Origin: Bisporella sp. PMI_857
Lineage: Eukaryota; Ascomycota; Leotiomycetes; Helotiales; Helotiaceae
Reading direction: 5' to 3'
Length of the DNA: 64,000 nucleotides
Assembly (NCBI GenBank): GCA_021307315.1
Contig: JAJSPD010000062.1
Coordinates: 124,001-188,000, forward strand
Position numbers and translations under genes: made by a program
Notes under the pieces: model-generated
Seen by the model: the letters and a program-made list of their open reading frames with translations, nothing else
Database searches by the model: none
What the model was told of the DNA's origin: nothing
Shown here: positions 1-10,935 of the stretch, piece by piece
Layout: each line of letters starts with the position of its first letter
How positions within the stretch are numbered: position 1 is the stretch's first letter

Positions 1-1150
1 GACGCGAACTTGTTGGAGAGACAATTGCCTTTAGGCCAAATAAAAGGTGGAAACGTTGGTTAAGTACGAGCTATAAGTGCTGTATAGAATCTATAGCTGG
101 GCTCGCGGAGAGAAACACTCGGCATGATGCGGACTAAGTAGTGTCTAGTGGACCAGATGCCCAGAGTTTCTATCACGCATTAGATTTCTCCTTAATTTAC
201 ACCTTAGAATCTGCTGGTGAGCTCCAAGTAAAAAATAGCCAACTACGTATAAGCTACAGGGGAAGTCTCGATGTGACAGCTCTGACTAGCCGGATACGGT
301 ACCGTATCTGAGAATCTCGAAGACTGCTAAAAGTATACAGCCAGCTAGCTATATCTCTAGTGTTTAATGAAAATACAAGTTCAATGCATGGGCAGTTAGT
401 TACGCAAGCGATTGAGTTAGACCGAAGAAGAGGAGGTTGAGAAGCGTGCAAGTGTTTGGGAAAGGGGGTTTGAGCGGAGTTAATTGCGAGAGTTTGTTTT
501 TAAAGTACAGGTATCTGAAGTCATACATCGAGGCACTTGGTTCATAAAATACCTGTTGATGGGTAAAATCCTGATTCTGGGCGTACGACAATCGTACCAT
601 TTAGCGATCTCTCGGCACCGAGATCCCCGAGATTCCCAGAATCCCCGCGATCCTGGTGGAATTGATTCCTACTAGCGGCGGCCAAACGTATTCGGTTGGT
701 CCGTGTGTATTCCTATTTATTCAGCCAATCAAAGTCTTTGTTGATTCCTGTTGAGCACTCTTTATTGGATTCTTGGTGCAACAGAATACTTCTGGCCACC
801 CAGGTACATATAATGCGGAACAGATTCGTTGCATGATGCAACCTGAAAAAAAAATGCTTATATTGATAACCTGACACCGGAAGGCATTATATCAAAGCCC
901 ATCAAAAGTAAGGCGCAAGGTAGCCTCGTGAGCAGATCAGTCCCACTCTTGTCGTCCTAAATGGGACTTTATAAGGTATATCCTTGGCGCTGACATGCCC
1001 GACTCTCTCTTATTGGCCCGGTATTCTGTGACGCTTCGGTGACTCACCAACATCGACACTTAGGTTGATGCTAAGAATGAAGTATTTCTTTGGTCTTCCC
1101 AATTCGGAGCGCAGATAAATCAGATATATCATTATCTCCGAATGTCAAGA
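1..1150. other. Intergenic, no gene seen
   Basis: No reading frame here resembles a known protein and none has a credible start. The stretch at about 606-662 is rich in GATCCC/GAGAT words that form small imperfect palindromes. The last part is the promoter region of the dehydrogenase that follows. Confidence 0.5.
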
Positions 1151-1160
1151 ATATAAAAGT
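1151..1160 (+). promoter_or_regulatory. Probable TATA box of the 1219 dehydrogenase gene
   Basis: The word ATATAAAAGT lies about 60-68 bases before the ATG at 1219. It is followed by a CT-rich stretch (tctcttctcaattttc), as is common around fungal transcription starts. This is inferred from position and sequence only. Confidence 0.45.
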
Positions 1161-1218
1161 GTAACTGTCAACGTGTGATATCTCTTCTCAATTTTCAACT
1201 AGCATTGATTTCTTCACT

Positions 1219-1941
1219 ATGGCTATCTATGTTGTCACTGGTGCAAATAGAGGCATTGGTCTCGAATTTGTGGTGCAGCTCTCTCTCGACTCGGCAAATA
1301 CAATTATCGCCTGCACCCGCTCTTCGTCATCTGATAACTCCGGCCTTGAAGCTTTAAATAAGCATAAAAATATTTACATCCTTACGTGCGATATCTCATC
1401 TTTGGAATCCGTTCGCTCTTTCGCCAAAAATGTCTCGGAGGTTATAGGGTCTGATGGAAAAATTGATTACCTTCTTAATAATGCTGCCATCCAAGATATC
1501 CGAGACGACAATAGTTTGGAAATTACTGAAGCTGGTCTAGTGGCTCATATCAAGACTAATGTCCTGGGCCCCGCAGAAGTCGTCAGAAGTCTCCTCCCAC
1601 ATTTGCAAAGAGGCACCGTGGTCATGAATATGACCTCAGGCATAGCATCGATGACGTTTGGTCCGAGATATCAAGTGCCAACAATGCATACGACGTATTC
1701 GATATCGAAGGCGGCATTAAATATGTTGACTGTGCATCAAGCTAGCGATTTTAAAAAAAGTGAGAGAGGAGTGATTGTTATATGTATGGATCCCGGCTGG
1801 GTCAAGACGCGGATGGGTGGAGACGGAGCGTTGATGGAGAAAGAGGACAGTGTGAGAGGGATATTACAGTGTTTAAGAACATTGACGGATGAGGATTCGG
1901 GAAAATTTTATTACAGCAGTGGAGAGGAAATTCCTTGGTAG
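1219..1941 (+). CDS. Short-chain dehydrogenase/reductase, C-factor/sniffer type
   Basis: A single-exon, 240-residue classical short-chain dehydrogenase that would use NAD(P)(H) in the cytosol. The Rossmann motif TGANRGIG is at about residues 7-14. The NNAA motif that stabilises the central sheet is near residue 87. The catalytic Ser lies in the MTSG segment near 138, and the YSISK Tyr/Lys pair near 163-167. The length and the short C-terminus ending in SSGEEIPW fit the C-factor/sniffer-like carbonyl reductase branch; the substrate cannot be read from the sequence. The ATG at 1219 was chosen because it directly precedes the first beta strand and lies about 65 bases after a TATA word. No operon-like partner is present. 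The gene looks intact. Confidence 0.9.
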   Translation: MAIYVVTGANRGIGLEFVVQLSLDSANTIIACTRSSSSDNSGLEALNKHKNIYILTCDISSLESVRSFAKNVSEVIGSDGKIDYLLNNAAIQDIRDDNSLEITEAGLVAHIKTNVLGPAEVVRSLLPHLQRGTVVMNMTSGIASMTFGPRYQVPTMHTTYSISKAALNMLTVHQASDFKKSERGVIVICMDPGWVKTRMGGDGALMEKEDSVRGILQCLRTLTDEDSGKFYYSSGEEIPW

Positions 1942-2573
1942 TTGAACACAACTCTATCTATAGCAATGCCTGAAACCTGAGAGCTGTGTGAATAGTGTTT
2001 GAATTTGCTCATCTTCACCTCAAGTTTACCAAGGCCAAAATTAATATCTTTTACAATATAGTAGAAATTACAATATAGTACAGGTTATAATAGAGTACAA
2101 ATTACAACAAAGGAATAATACACCACTTGTGACAAGTGCGCGTATCCCTGCTCAACAAGTCGACACCTCTGGGGCTATTTTTAACGATAAGTGTGTGACC
2201 ATCAGTTTTTAGGAGTAGAGTTGATCATCCGAATGACTAGATCCACCCCTCCTCGAACTTGGATCACGATTGCCGTGGCGGTAGCTACATACGCAGCGTA
2301 CAACTATAAATACAAATGCTCCCACATCTTTCCTGAAACTGTTGATAAATCTTCCAGGTAGGCTTAGCACACCTGAGCTGCTCCATACAACAAATACACC
2401 TGCTTACGTTATCAACACTATAAATTATAATTCTCCTGTTAAGGAACGACCCATTGTTCAACAAACAAGTCCTATCTAAGGGTTCTTGTCACAAAAAGGA
2501 CATCAACCCCGCTTATGGCTTTAAGCTCTCATACATAACCTTCAGCTATCGCTATCGATCCCTCAAAAACACC
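1942..2573. other. Intergenic with short AT-rich direct repeats
   Basis: This stretch holds the 3' region of the dehydrogenase and the upstream region of the GFA gene. At about 2050-2108 the words ACAATATAGTA and ACAAATTACAAC recur in a loose tandem pattern. No gene is seen. The frame of the GFA gene stays open upstream to 2454, but the ATG at 2574 fits the protein family better. Confidence 0.5.
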
Positions 2574-3889
2574 ATGAAGAACCCTCAACCCACCGATCCA
2601 ATAACAGCAACATGCGCCTGTGGTTCTTTCAGCTACACATGGTCATTCCCCGCGTCCGCCCTTCCCATCCCCCACCCCCTCTGTCTCTGCACCACATGTC
2701 GCAAGCTCTCTGGCTCTACAGGCATCTCGTACATCATCCTCGCCAATGACCTCTCCATTAATCCCTCAGACTACGATTTCAATCCGGAAACCTACAAGCT
2801 CAAGGCGTACCAGACGTCAGATAGGTTGACGAGGTATTTTTGTGGCACATGTGGTGCGCATGTTGCGGCAGGGTGGGAGAACGGGAAGAGGGAGGGCAGG
2901 ACCTACGCGCTTGCGACGGGACTGTGGGATCGGACGGAAGATATTATTAAGTGGACCGGGTGTAAGTTCGTCGGGGATACGTTGGATGGCGGGGTTTCTA
3001 TCTGGTTGAATACTACTTTTGATGATCCGATGGGACATGAGAGGCCCCTGGGCAAGTGGTTAGGGAATAATGACGAAACAGAGGTTCCATATGATCTGCC
3101 GCAGATGCTGGAAAGGAAAGAAGGGAAGGAAAGGCTGGAGGCGAGCTGCCATTGTGGCGGCGTGCGGTTTTGGATCTCGAGACCCAAGGAGGAGAGCAAG
3201 CGGGCTAGAAGCCCGTTTTCGGATCTCATAGTCCCGTATCATGGAGGCGTGTCCTCGGCGAACCCCGGGAACGAGGCGTGGTGGTTGAGGGATAATGATA
3301 CCAAATATCTGGCTGGGACGTGTGTATGCAGGTCTTGCCGTCTGGCCTCTGGGTGAGTTTATCAACATGTCATCTTTTTGGTCGATTATTGGGGGCTGTA
3401 AAGCTCAGGATCGTTGTGGTGCTGATGCAGATACAGCTTTGAGATCCAACCTTGGGCTTTCGTCCCGAAATGCAATATCTTCCAGGAGAATGGAGAGCCG
3501 TTGGACTACAACTTTGGCACGTTGAAGAGGTATGATAGCTCAGAGGGTGTGTGGAGGGAGTTTTGCGGGACCTGTGGTGCAACTGTTTTCTGGCATTGTG
3601 GTAAGTGAGGGCGTTAGACATCTTCTCCTGCTGCCTTCTCTGTCTCTATGTGTATTTTAGTAGAGAAACATGCACAAACAATTGCATATTGGGGACTAAT
3701 CTGCGGATAGCTGAGAGACCAAGTCTGGTCGACGTCAGTGTTGGCCTGTTGGATCCCGAGGAAGGCGCGAGAGTGGAAGGATGGCTGGACTGGTGGACGG
3801 AGCGAGTTAGTTTTAGGGAGATGGCTGTCAGCAAGAGCCTGGTGGTCAGTCTGGAGCTTGGCTTGGGTGGTGATGATTCAGATTTATAA
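2574..3889 (+). CDS. Protein with two tandem GFA/CENP-V zinc domains
   Basis: Hand-spliced exons are 2574-3352, 3437-3600 and 3711-3889, giving 373 residues. The introns are 84 and 110 bp, with donors GTGAGT and GTAAGT. The second intron has an ACTAAT branch word shortly before its TAG acceptor. Two copies of the glutathione-dependent formaldehyde-activating (GFA, CENP-V) fold are visible. The first has CACGSF, CLCTTC and FCGTCG; the second has SCHCGG, CVCRSC and FCGTCG. These are the zinc-binding cysteine sets of the family. The second domain is only complete after splicing, which supports the model. Fungal two-domain GFA proteins are mostly uncharacterised, and the family name does not prove formaldehyde or glutathione chemistry. 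An earlier start at 2454 is open but lacks an ATG there. Confidence 0.85.
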
Positions 3890-4316
3890 ATCTCATTTAA
3901 GAGTTAATGATAGTTAATGGATCTTATTGGAAATTAGCCACTACTTCATCTCACAAGATTTAGAATAAACCCCTAGAGGAGATTTTAGCAAGCCTTCCTT
4001 TTTTATGTATCATACTTGAGTGCAAAACGATGAATTTAATAAGCGGGACCTGGAAGATCGCATGACATATGGCTGTATGAACCTAGACTGCAGCCACGAT
4101 AGGATCCCCAGAGAGGGATGGCTGCCAATTTGGATCCCATAGAAGCTGATAGCCTCCCAGTTGAACCTATAGTCCTCGCCATAGTTCACGAGCCTTGAAG
4201 TTAACTATCAGACCTGCGGAACACGTATAAATATTTACAGGTGGATTCTGGTAAAGAATGCCGGCAGCCTTGAGGGCAGCTCTGATTCGCACAGGCGGTG
4301 GGGCGTTGCTGCAATT
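3890..4316. other. Intergenic, no gene seen
   Basis: A spacer between two convergent coding regions. No reading frame or repeat of note was recognised. Confidence 0.45.
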
Positions 4317-5359
4317 TCAAGTGTCCTTATAGCATGACAGGAAGTCTTCGTAGTCCTTCACCTTTTGATCTTTGCAGTCTTTTGTTTGAGTTTCGTCGTA
4401 TCTGCGATACAGCAAGTCCCCAAGGCTGCTTAGAGAGGCTGCTCGATTGGGGTGGCCCTCAGGAATTTCTTTCAGTGCTTCCTCGGCTCGAATGATAGTA
4501 TACTGTAGGTCGTCAAGAGCGAGTATTTGCGCATATTCCCAGGCAAGCACCGTTCCCAAGTTACTTAAACAATTCATTCTGCCGGGGGAGTTGGCAGGTG
4601 TGAATGGAATTGCATTTTCAAGGAAGAAGATCGCCTGCAATATATCTGCCAGATTTCCTGTCTGTGTGTATTTCAAGCCCAACATATTCCCAAAGCTGGT
4701 GAGGTAGGCTGCTCGGTTAGGATTGTCGTGGGGTGTTACATCCACTGTTTGGCTTCTTCAACCGAACGAATTGCTTGTTCGAGGTCCACAATGTTACCAG
4801 CCTGCTCGCATTTTCTAGCTAGCTAGTTCCCGAGACCATTTAATCGGCTTGCGCGGCTAGGATAGCTGAAAGGGGCTAACTGCACAGCCTTTTTTAGACT
4901 GCGATATTGCACTCTCAAGGTCGTCCATCGCACTGGCCAGCTCAAATCTTCTGCCTAGCCGGTTTCCCAGATTGCAGAGATGTCCTGGTCGGTTAAGGTG
5001 ATCTCGAGTTGTCGCATCTACTGCTTCTTTGGCTTGAAGGACCGCCTGTTGCAGGTCACCCAGAGCACCTGTTCGCTCGTATCTCCATACCAAGAAATTT
5101 CCTGGATAACTCAACCAGCTCCCTAGATCAGAGGGACTGACTACTTCCCTTTCTGTTGCTTTTTCGGCGTACAGAACTGCTTCATTAAGTCCACTAGGTT
5201 AGGAGTCTGCATGTACTTCCAAGCCAACGATGATGCCAGCCCTTCCACGGCTTTCACAGGGCATTCCCCGCTCTGATCCCCTATGACGAGCCCTAACGAG
5301 TATATACATGGTGTCTGCATCAGGATCTTAGCTTCCCGCACAAAAATAGTAGGGATCAC
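4317..5359 (-). pseudogene. Decayed TPR-array protein fragment
   Basis: Read on the minus strand, three stretches (5359-5141, 5114-4857, 4745-4317) encode units of roughly 44 residues. Their pattern is a Leu-Gly-Asn or Leu-Ser-Asn turn, an R/K-Y-x-x-T-G step, a D-L-x-x-A-I helix, and then HPNRA. This is the TPR-like repeat common in fungal TPR/CHAT and NLR-associated proteins. The stretches are in different frames and separated by stop codons (for example around 4800-4860), and no N-terminal start or effector domain is present. It is a broken remnant, not a working gene. It may come from the C-terminal sensor part of an NLR. Confidence 0.7.
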
Positions 5360-6071
5360 AAGAATGACAGAAATACTGCCTAGAAAGGAGATTTCCCTCT
5401 AAGGGAAAGGGGTATTTGGGAGGATATGAGGCGTATATTTGTGGTTACATTGCAGAGCAAGAGCTAAATACAGGATCTGCCATGCCCCACTTTGACCCGC
5501 GATATCCCTATGACTTACTCACATACACACATCGTAATTCAGCTCTGGATGCCAGTGTTGGATGTCACAATTGGATCTCAGACTTGGACATCAGTGATGA
5601 AAACCAATGATAGATACTAGGCTTGGTGATAAAAACTGGTGATGGCTATCAGCGATGGACATCTGTGATGGACGCAAGACTTGATATCAAGATTGGACGC
5701 CAAATTTCAAATTTCAAATTTGGAAGTGCGTGGATCATACCTTAGGAGGTCGAGAAATATGTGGCAATCCTTGAATCTCCTTGGTGGCAATAATCATTGA
5801 TGGAGCTTATAAAATAAGCGCTTCTCTCAGTTCAAATTCTCAGACACTTCCAGCTACCCCGTCTCCAAATCTTTCCACGCCCACAAAGCAAGCCCGCCAT
5901 TTGCCGCCAGCGATTGAACATTCTACAAAGCCAATACAAGCAAGTAATAGTCGCCTTTTTCACAACTTCTAGCAGGGACTTTCTGGTTTTGGCAGATTCA
6001 ATAGCGACAGCCCTTTAGCGGCTCATTGCAACTCATCTAAGCCACCCTGACTCTACAGAGTTCCTTGAATC
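5360..6071. other. Intergenic with degenerate direct repeats
   Basis: At about 5545-5705 the word TGGACATC/TGGATGTC/TGGATCTC recurs several times, interleaved with AGTGATGG and AACTGGTGATGG; this is a worn tandem repeat. A short direct repeat of CAAATTT is at about 5700-5722. The CT-rich stretch at 5820-5990 resembles the 5' leader of the relic that follows. Confidence 0.4.
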
Positions 6072-6578
6072 ATGTCTGGTCCAAAGCCGCCTCTCACTGG
6101 AGATGGGGGCGGTGTTACGGTTGCCAGCACCACACAGGCCTATCTTATTGATTACCAGTGTGTAGCGTCGCACGGAAACGAGACCGTCCCAGACGCTACA
6201 AGCCCAACAATGGTCAATCATTTCCTGGGAAAGCGGTTCTCACTCCACTCCACTACGATGCAGTCGATTCTAGCACAAGAAAGGGCTTGTTCATGTCCCT
6301 ATCCACAATCCGCCAACTTTGACTATATCCACATACCTCCGAAATATACTCGTCAAGTTCGACGCCACCAGTGACGCTACGGTGGATTCGGTGACTCTTT
6401 ACTATGACTCGACGAGCATAGCCAGAATACATTCCACATTGACTTCACTTCAACCGAAGCCAGGTATTATGCCTACGTCATATCAACTGGTATATCTGTA
6501 GCGCTCAACCTCAGATTCCCGAATTCAGATTCATCCATCAATCTTTATTCGGTAACTCTAGTTTACAAAGCCACTTAG
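6072..6578 (+). pseudogene. Small DUF6623-like protein, frameshifted relic
   Basis: Three consecutive stretches read like one small protein but lie in alternating frames. Codons from ATG 6072 give an HGNETVPD segment. From about 6280 the next frame gives LVHVPIHNPPT followed by VDSVTLYYD. From about 6425 the first frame returns with NTFHIDFTS and GISVALNLRF, ending at a TAG at 6576-6578. The order HGN, WFH-IP-P-like segment, V-x-x-V-x-L-Y/F strand, GIS-x-x-x-x-F recalls the short beta-sandwich proteins grouped as DUF6623. That assignment is from memory and is tentative. A stop in the middle frame near 6271 and a TGA at 6372 in the outer frame rule out simple translation. No intron explains the shifts. 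Confidence 0.35.
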
Positions 6579-8538
6579 CGCTTAGGCAGTATGTGTATCC
6601 CTTTGCCTCAGAAAAGGTGGTTCTGATCGTACTTACTGTTACATAGTGCTTCTCTAGTCGAAGGCAAATGTGATAATTCTCTTGGCATTACGAGTATTCA
6701 GGGAGCCACATTATTTCAAGTGTTTATTTCCTTCTGACAGCCGTTAACCCTCTGACACGCACTCCTTCTTACGCTATCCGAAACTTTTGGACATCGAACC
6801 CTCGGTGCGTTAGCCGTTTCAGACAATCACTTTTGACAACCGATTTTATTCACAAGGCTGGAAGTTGTTTTCTTCACGCTTGCTACATTGGTGTCAGGGC
6901 TCGTAGTGGCTTTGCCCAAATTTTGGTCACCTTCTAGCTTATATGCCTTCTGCAGCTACCCGCCCGTTAATATATAGTCTGATGCCTGGGGTGAAGCCCC
7001 TGGTAGAACGAATACGATTGGAGCTAGTGTATCAGTACAGTACTTGAGCACGCCTTAGAAGGCAGGTCTCCCAGTATGTGAAACCTTTGCGGCGAAGGCC
7101 TCATCTCAACAAATTCCCAGACCTCTTCTCTCCCTTCAAAGTCAGAGTGAACCAATGGCCGATGATTGGAGATATAGGTGTCTAATTCGGCGCAGTCTAT
7201 ATGTCGAGGGTAAAGCTAATTGAGATATAATTAACCTCGAGCTCTTGTTTATGGCCTTCCCAACGAAGTGTGAAATCGTCAAAGATGTGATTGCGTAGAG
7301 TGAGTTGATCCCTGTAAGGGCAGGTAACTCCAAGCGAAAGAAACACCTCCTGGAACTCTGACTACCTCTACCTCAGAGAAAGGTTGACGGGATTTTATAA
7401 ACCAACGGCGTGAAGCACGCCTTGAAGTCATTCGACATTAGATCAATGATTAGCCGCCCCAGTTTAACTCTGGATGGCTTCCTCCACTGGCTACTTTGGT
7501 GTATCCATCAAATCGAGCAAAATGGGCATCTCGAGTAATTCCACGAGTCCGCAGCCTGCATAGGGATACGCCACACCGCCCTCCTTGCCCTGTCTATTAT
7601 TACTCTTTTTATTTTTGTTCAATTGTTGAATATTATGCTATTACTTCAAAGGAGGATATACAGCACCAAAGCTATTCCCCTCTTAGGTATTAGGGGGATA
7701 ATACTGAACAGAGAAGGCCAGAGAGTTCGCCTGATGTCCTTGATGCCAAGTGGAAATCGGAAAAGTCATAGATGCTTCGTTTGCTGACCCTGTTCTTACC
7801 TAGCCGCCCATTTTCCTCCACCGAGGTAGCTGTGTCCCAGACCAACAGGCATTAGCAAAATTTATATTTAAATAAAATAGAAGTCACAAACGACTCGCTA
7901 AGGTCATAAAATAGGCTCCCTGAGCATAGCCTAGCTGACCTTTTAGAGTGCTCAGGAGTCAGGGCTTGGGTTAAAGCAGTAGCTACTCAGGCCCAGAGAC
8001 GGAAAATAGAACTAGTTCCAAACCTTTGATAAAGCATGATTGTGAATCAGGGATAGGTACGCTCAACTTTCCATCACTTCCCTGGTCAATTAACATACGC
8101 TCTATGAATGGCTCATGGTCTTTACGAGAGTGCATTACATACAGAAAATCGAGATCTCGGCTCAACCCTATATTAACGCAGAGTTAGGGGGCTTATTTTG
8201 TGTAGGCCATGTATCCCACATACACTTCTGCAGCCCTTCGATGGATTCTCCCCACAGGGAATGCCATGAGAACTTATAGAATCTAGCCAGTCATGTCTAC
8301 TATGATTCGAAATAATGCCCAGTAGCTCATATACGAATTCCATTGCCAGGCCTCAATTACCGAGATTAAAGTTGTCATATTTTTGGCTCCCACCGAGTTC
8401 CATAAATCGAAGTGGGCTTGCCCCTTCGTGAACTTTAGCTTCCCAAAAACTGTCAAAGTAAAATCAAATTGTTTCTCGAGACTCACCTCTCGGGCCTCGA
8501 GTTCTAGTTCACAGTTTCAAAAGGTTACTTACTTTTGA
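6579..8538. other. Gene-poor stretch with decayed minus-strand coding traces
   Basis: No intact gene. On the minus strand about 7345-7083 there are coding-like scraps (for example FEGREEVWEF, and a leucine-rich piece), possibly from an F-box or other fungal-specific protein; the family cannot be fixed. Minus-strand frames at 8486-8283 and 8165-7983 are open for about 60 codons each but resemble nothing recognised. Confidence 0.3.
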
Positions 8539-9177
8539 GTGGATCCGGTCTGTAAAGTGTCAATAGCCCAGCCGTTGGGCTTTGCCCACTTGTTAATGAC
8601 GTTATCACATAGCTCTAAGTTCATGATGAAATTTCTCATGCAGCCATGTGTGCATGCCGATGCTCACGACATTGCTACAGCAAATATGAATGCTTGGTAT
8701 GGAAATTATGCTGTGAAACTTCACTTGAATACTTTATCAAATGGTGTGAGGGAAGACTCCCGCGTAAACTGACCACCGAAAGAAAATCCAAGAGGCACCA
8801 AAAGGCGGTCGACGCTGCAACAGGAGAACTGGTTGAATATACTCGCTGGTTGCTGCCTCATTTTGGTTGAGAACAACGTTTGGCTGGAAGCTCAGGCCGC
8901 TGAGTCAAACATCGAAGATTGTAGACTCTTTGCAATGAAATAGGAAATTCCTTTGCCAAAGGAAAGGAGTAAGAAGATGGTAAAGCTTTGTGGTCATTCA
9001 CTTGGAGAGGTCGATGAAAGGACTATGAAACAAATAAGCCGTGGGCATATGCCTGGACCAAACTATTCATTAACTACTGTACTACGGACTCTAGGCTACT
9101 ATATAGCACACCACAGAGAGGGAGCAAAAACAATCAAATTTAACTATCCACAAAGAGTCAACCATGATTCCTCTTAA
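8539..9177 (+). other. Unidentified decayed coding-like segment
   Basis: Several short plus-strand frames follow one another (8539-8772, 8646-8870, then a frame from about 8865 to 9177 interrupted by a TAG near 8941). They contain plausible coding text such as RKLTTERKSKRHQKAVDAA and AESNIEDCRLFAM. The frame changes and the stop suggest a broken gene, but I do not recognise the family. It could also be chance. Confidence 0.2.
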
Positions 9178-9831
9178 CAGCCAACAACACCAACCGTCAG
9201 TTCTGGATCCTCGTGTATTGATGTAAGTAATCAAGTTATTCCGGCCACATGGTCTCTTTAAGTGTAGACGGATCCACATCTTCATTCCTACCAACACTAT
9301 ATCAAATCTCAAGCTTTTTGTGACCTCGAATACCCCCCAGGACGCCCTCGAATCGAGGTATGAATACCTGGCAAGGTCGACCCTGGAGTAGGGATGAAGA
9401 CAGGTTCCAGCCGCACGCTACGTCTAGCACTAAAATCTCTCCGCTATCCACAATGTAGATTCAAAATCTACGCTATAATCCTATGAAATGGACCAGTATT
9501 CCCATTTGCCGAGAGAAGCTTTGCGAGTTCTCTTTCTCAATCCATTAGCAAAGACTCTATAGCATCTTGAGGGGTAAGGGAAGAAGATCCCCTGAACGTA
9601 GCCTTAAATGTGATGTACAATAGCTTGTGTAATACTCGAGGCGAAAAATAGTAGCAATAAAACTCGCTGCTCCCAGTCAAATATTCGCGCATATCTGCGA
9701 GATCACTTCTCTTCACATCCTTAATAATACCTAGGGTTAAAGTTGCTGATTCGCAAGATTGTTCTATGCAACTGCTCAAAATTGAAGCAACCCTTAAGCG
9801 TTCTGCGCACTTGTGGACTTTCCCAGGCTTT
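9178..9831. other. Intergenic, no supported gene
   Basis: A minus-strand frame of 108 codons (9863-9537) overlaps the solo LTR at its upstream end and has no recognisable domain, so it is not called as a gene. Otherwise nothing was recognised. Confidence 0.4.
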
Positions 9832-9836
9832 GTTAC

Positions 9837-10016
9837 TGTTGGAATGCATGTACATAGCTTCACGCGTTCTATATCGCCGGGATTGTGGGTCTTCTACCAC
9901 CTATATATCTACCTGGCAATAGCCCGTAGCTTAGAGTGAATCAACGAATACCAGAACCACGCCAGTAAGAGTACAACCACAGCTACTATGCCTTTTGCTA
10001 CGTGGTAGGTCCGATA
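9837..10016 (+). repeat. Solo copia LTR with target-site duplication
   Basis: This copy matches the 182-bp LTRs of the element at 19189-24755 along its whole length, with scattered substitutions and a small deletion near its end. It begins TGTTGGAATGCATG and ends in CCGATA rather than CCGACA. The flanking 5-bp words at 9832-9836 and 10017-10021 are both GTTAC, a target-site duplication. This shows an insertion followed by LTR-LTR recombination. Confidence 0.9.
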
Positions 10017-10245
10017 GTTACTTGTAGTCATATATCGCGAAGGGCAAGTAAACGCATTATGCAAGAACAAGCGAGCTCAGACCGCTATATTATAACTAGA
10101 GCCAATTATCTTGTTGAAAAACAACCAGCTAAGAAACGAATTTTTGCCTGCTCCTTCCATCTTTCTATCTTTCCCTTTTAACTTTCCCCCACCGCTCCTC
10201 CAACCACCAAAAAAAAAGAGTGGATCCACAACGCTCTGTTCGACC

Positions 10246-10935
10246 CTAGGCGGGATAGCATCGATAACTACTGATATTATCGTTGAAGCCGTAAGTACCG
10301 GTAAATGCAAGTTCGCCACCGGTGTGGAGCCAACCTCCTGAACACTGGTGGTCCCTATCCTCACATTAGCACAGCTCTTAAGTATAAGCTCGAGAAAGAC
10401 AAAGGGAGGCATACACGTAGAAGTAGCAACCGTAGCCAGGTTGTATTCCGACGGAGGAAATGGCGTCGTCCCAGCCGTTGCCAAGGTCATCTTATAGTGT
10501 TGTTAGCAAGGTAAAAGATTGAAAGTGGAGGAAATGAGTGGGAGAGGAGGCCAACATACAGCACACCTGAGTGGTGGTGAGCAGGGGCTCGTGCCTTCCT
10601 TGAAAGTTGATGTCTATTCCAGTGTTCAGCAAGATCTACAAATTTGCAGTTAAAAAAGAGCAATAAATTGATGGCTAGATACCTTGGTAAACATGAACAG
10701 TAATAAGATCGCGCTTGGTAAGGGACACCTCGTCTCTCTCGGCGATAGTAGCATTAGTGATTTCGGTAAATATAACGCCCGTTTCTTTATCGAACTTAAG
10801 GTGCAATGGAAGACCAGTATCGCCTTTGACCGGAACTTCGACGTTGGCCGCTTCTTCTGCTCTGGCAATCTCGATGGGTCCGGCAAAAGCGGTTCCAAAA
10901 AGGGAGGCGGCAGCCAGAAGGAAAAATGACTTCAT
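10246..10935 (-). CDS. Secreted beta/gamma-crystallin-like protein with Kex2-type propeptide
   Basis: Four exons on the minus strand (10935-10683, 10613-10560, 10490-10417, 10344-10246) give 159 residues. The introns are 69, 69 and 72 bp. Residues 1-18 form a signal peptide ending in AFA-G. Residues 19-75 look like a propeptide closed by TKR, a Kex2 dibasic site. The mature part (76-159) has four cysteines and the features of the small fungal beta/gamma-crystallin fold: an INFQG strand, a DLGNGWDDAISSVG segment and a FNDNISSYRC segment. Related folds occur in secreted crystallin-like proteins of bacteria and fungi, including some killer-toxin-like proteins; activity here is unknown. Only the spliced reading restores both Greek-key halves, which supports the exon choice. 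Exon 3 to exon 4 uses the first of two nearby AG acceptors (ACCAG). Confidence 0.82.

Noticed and set aside
9537..9863. Minus-strand frame of 108 codons
   Set aside because: Its first residues come from the solo LTR and the remainder shows no motif.
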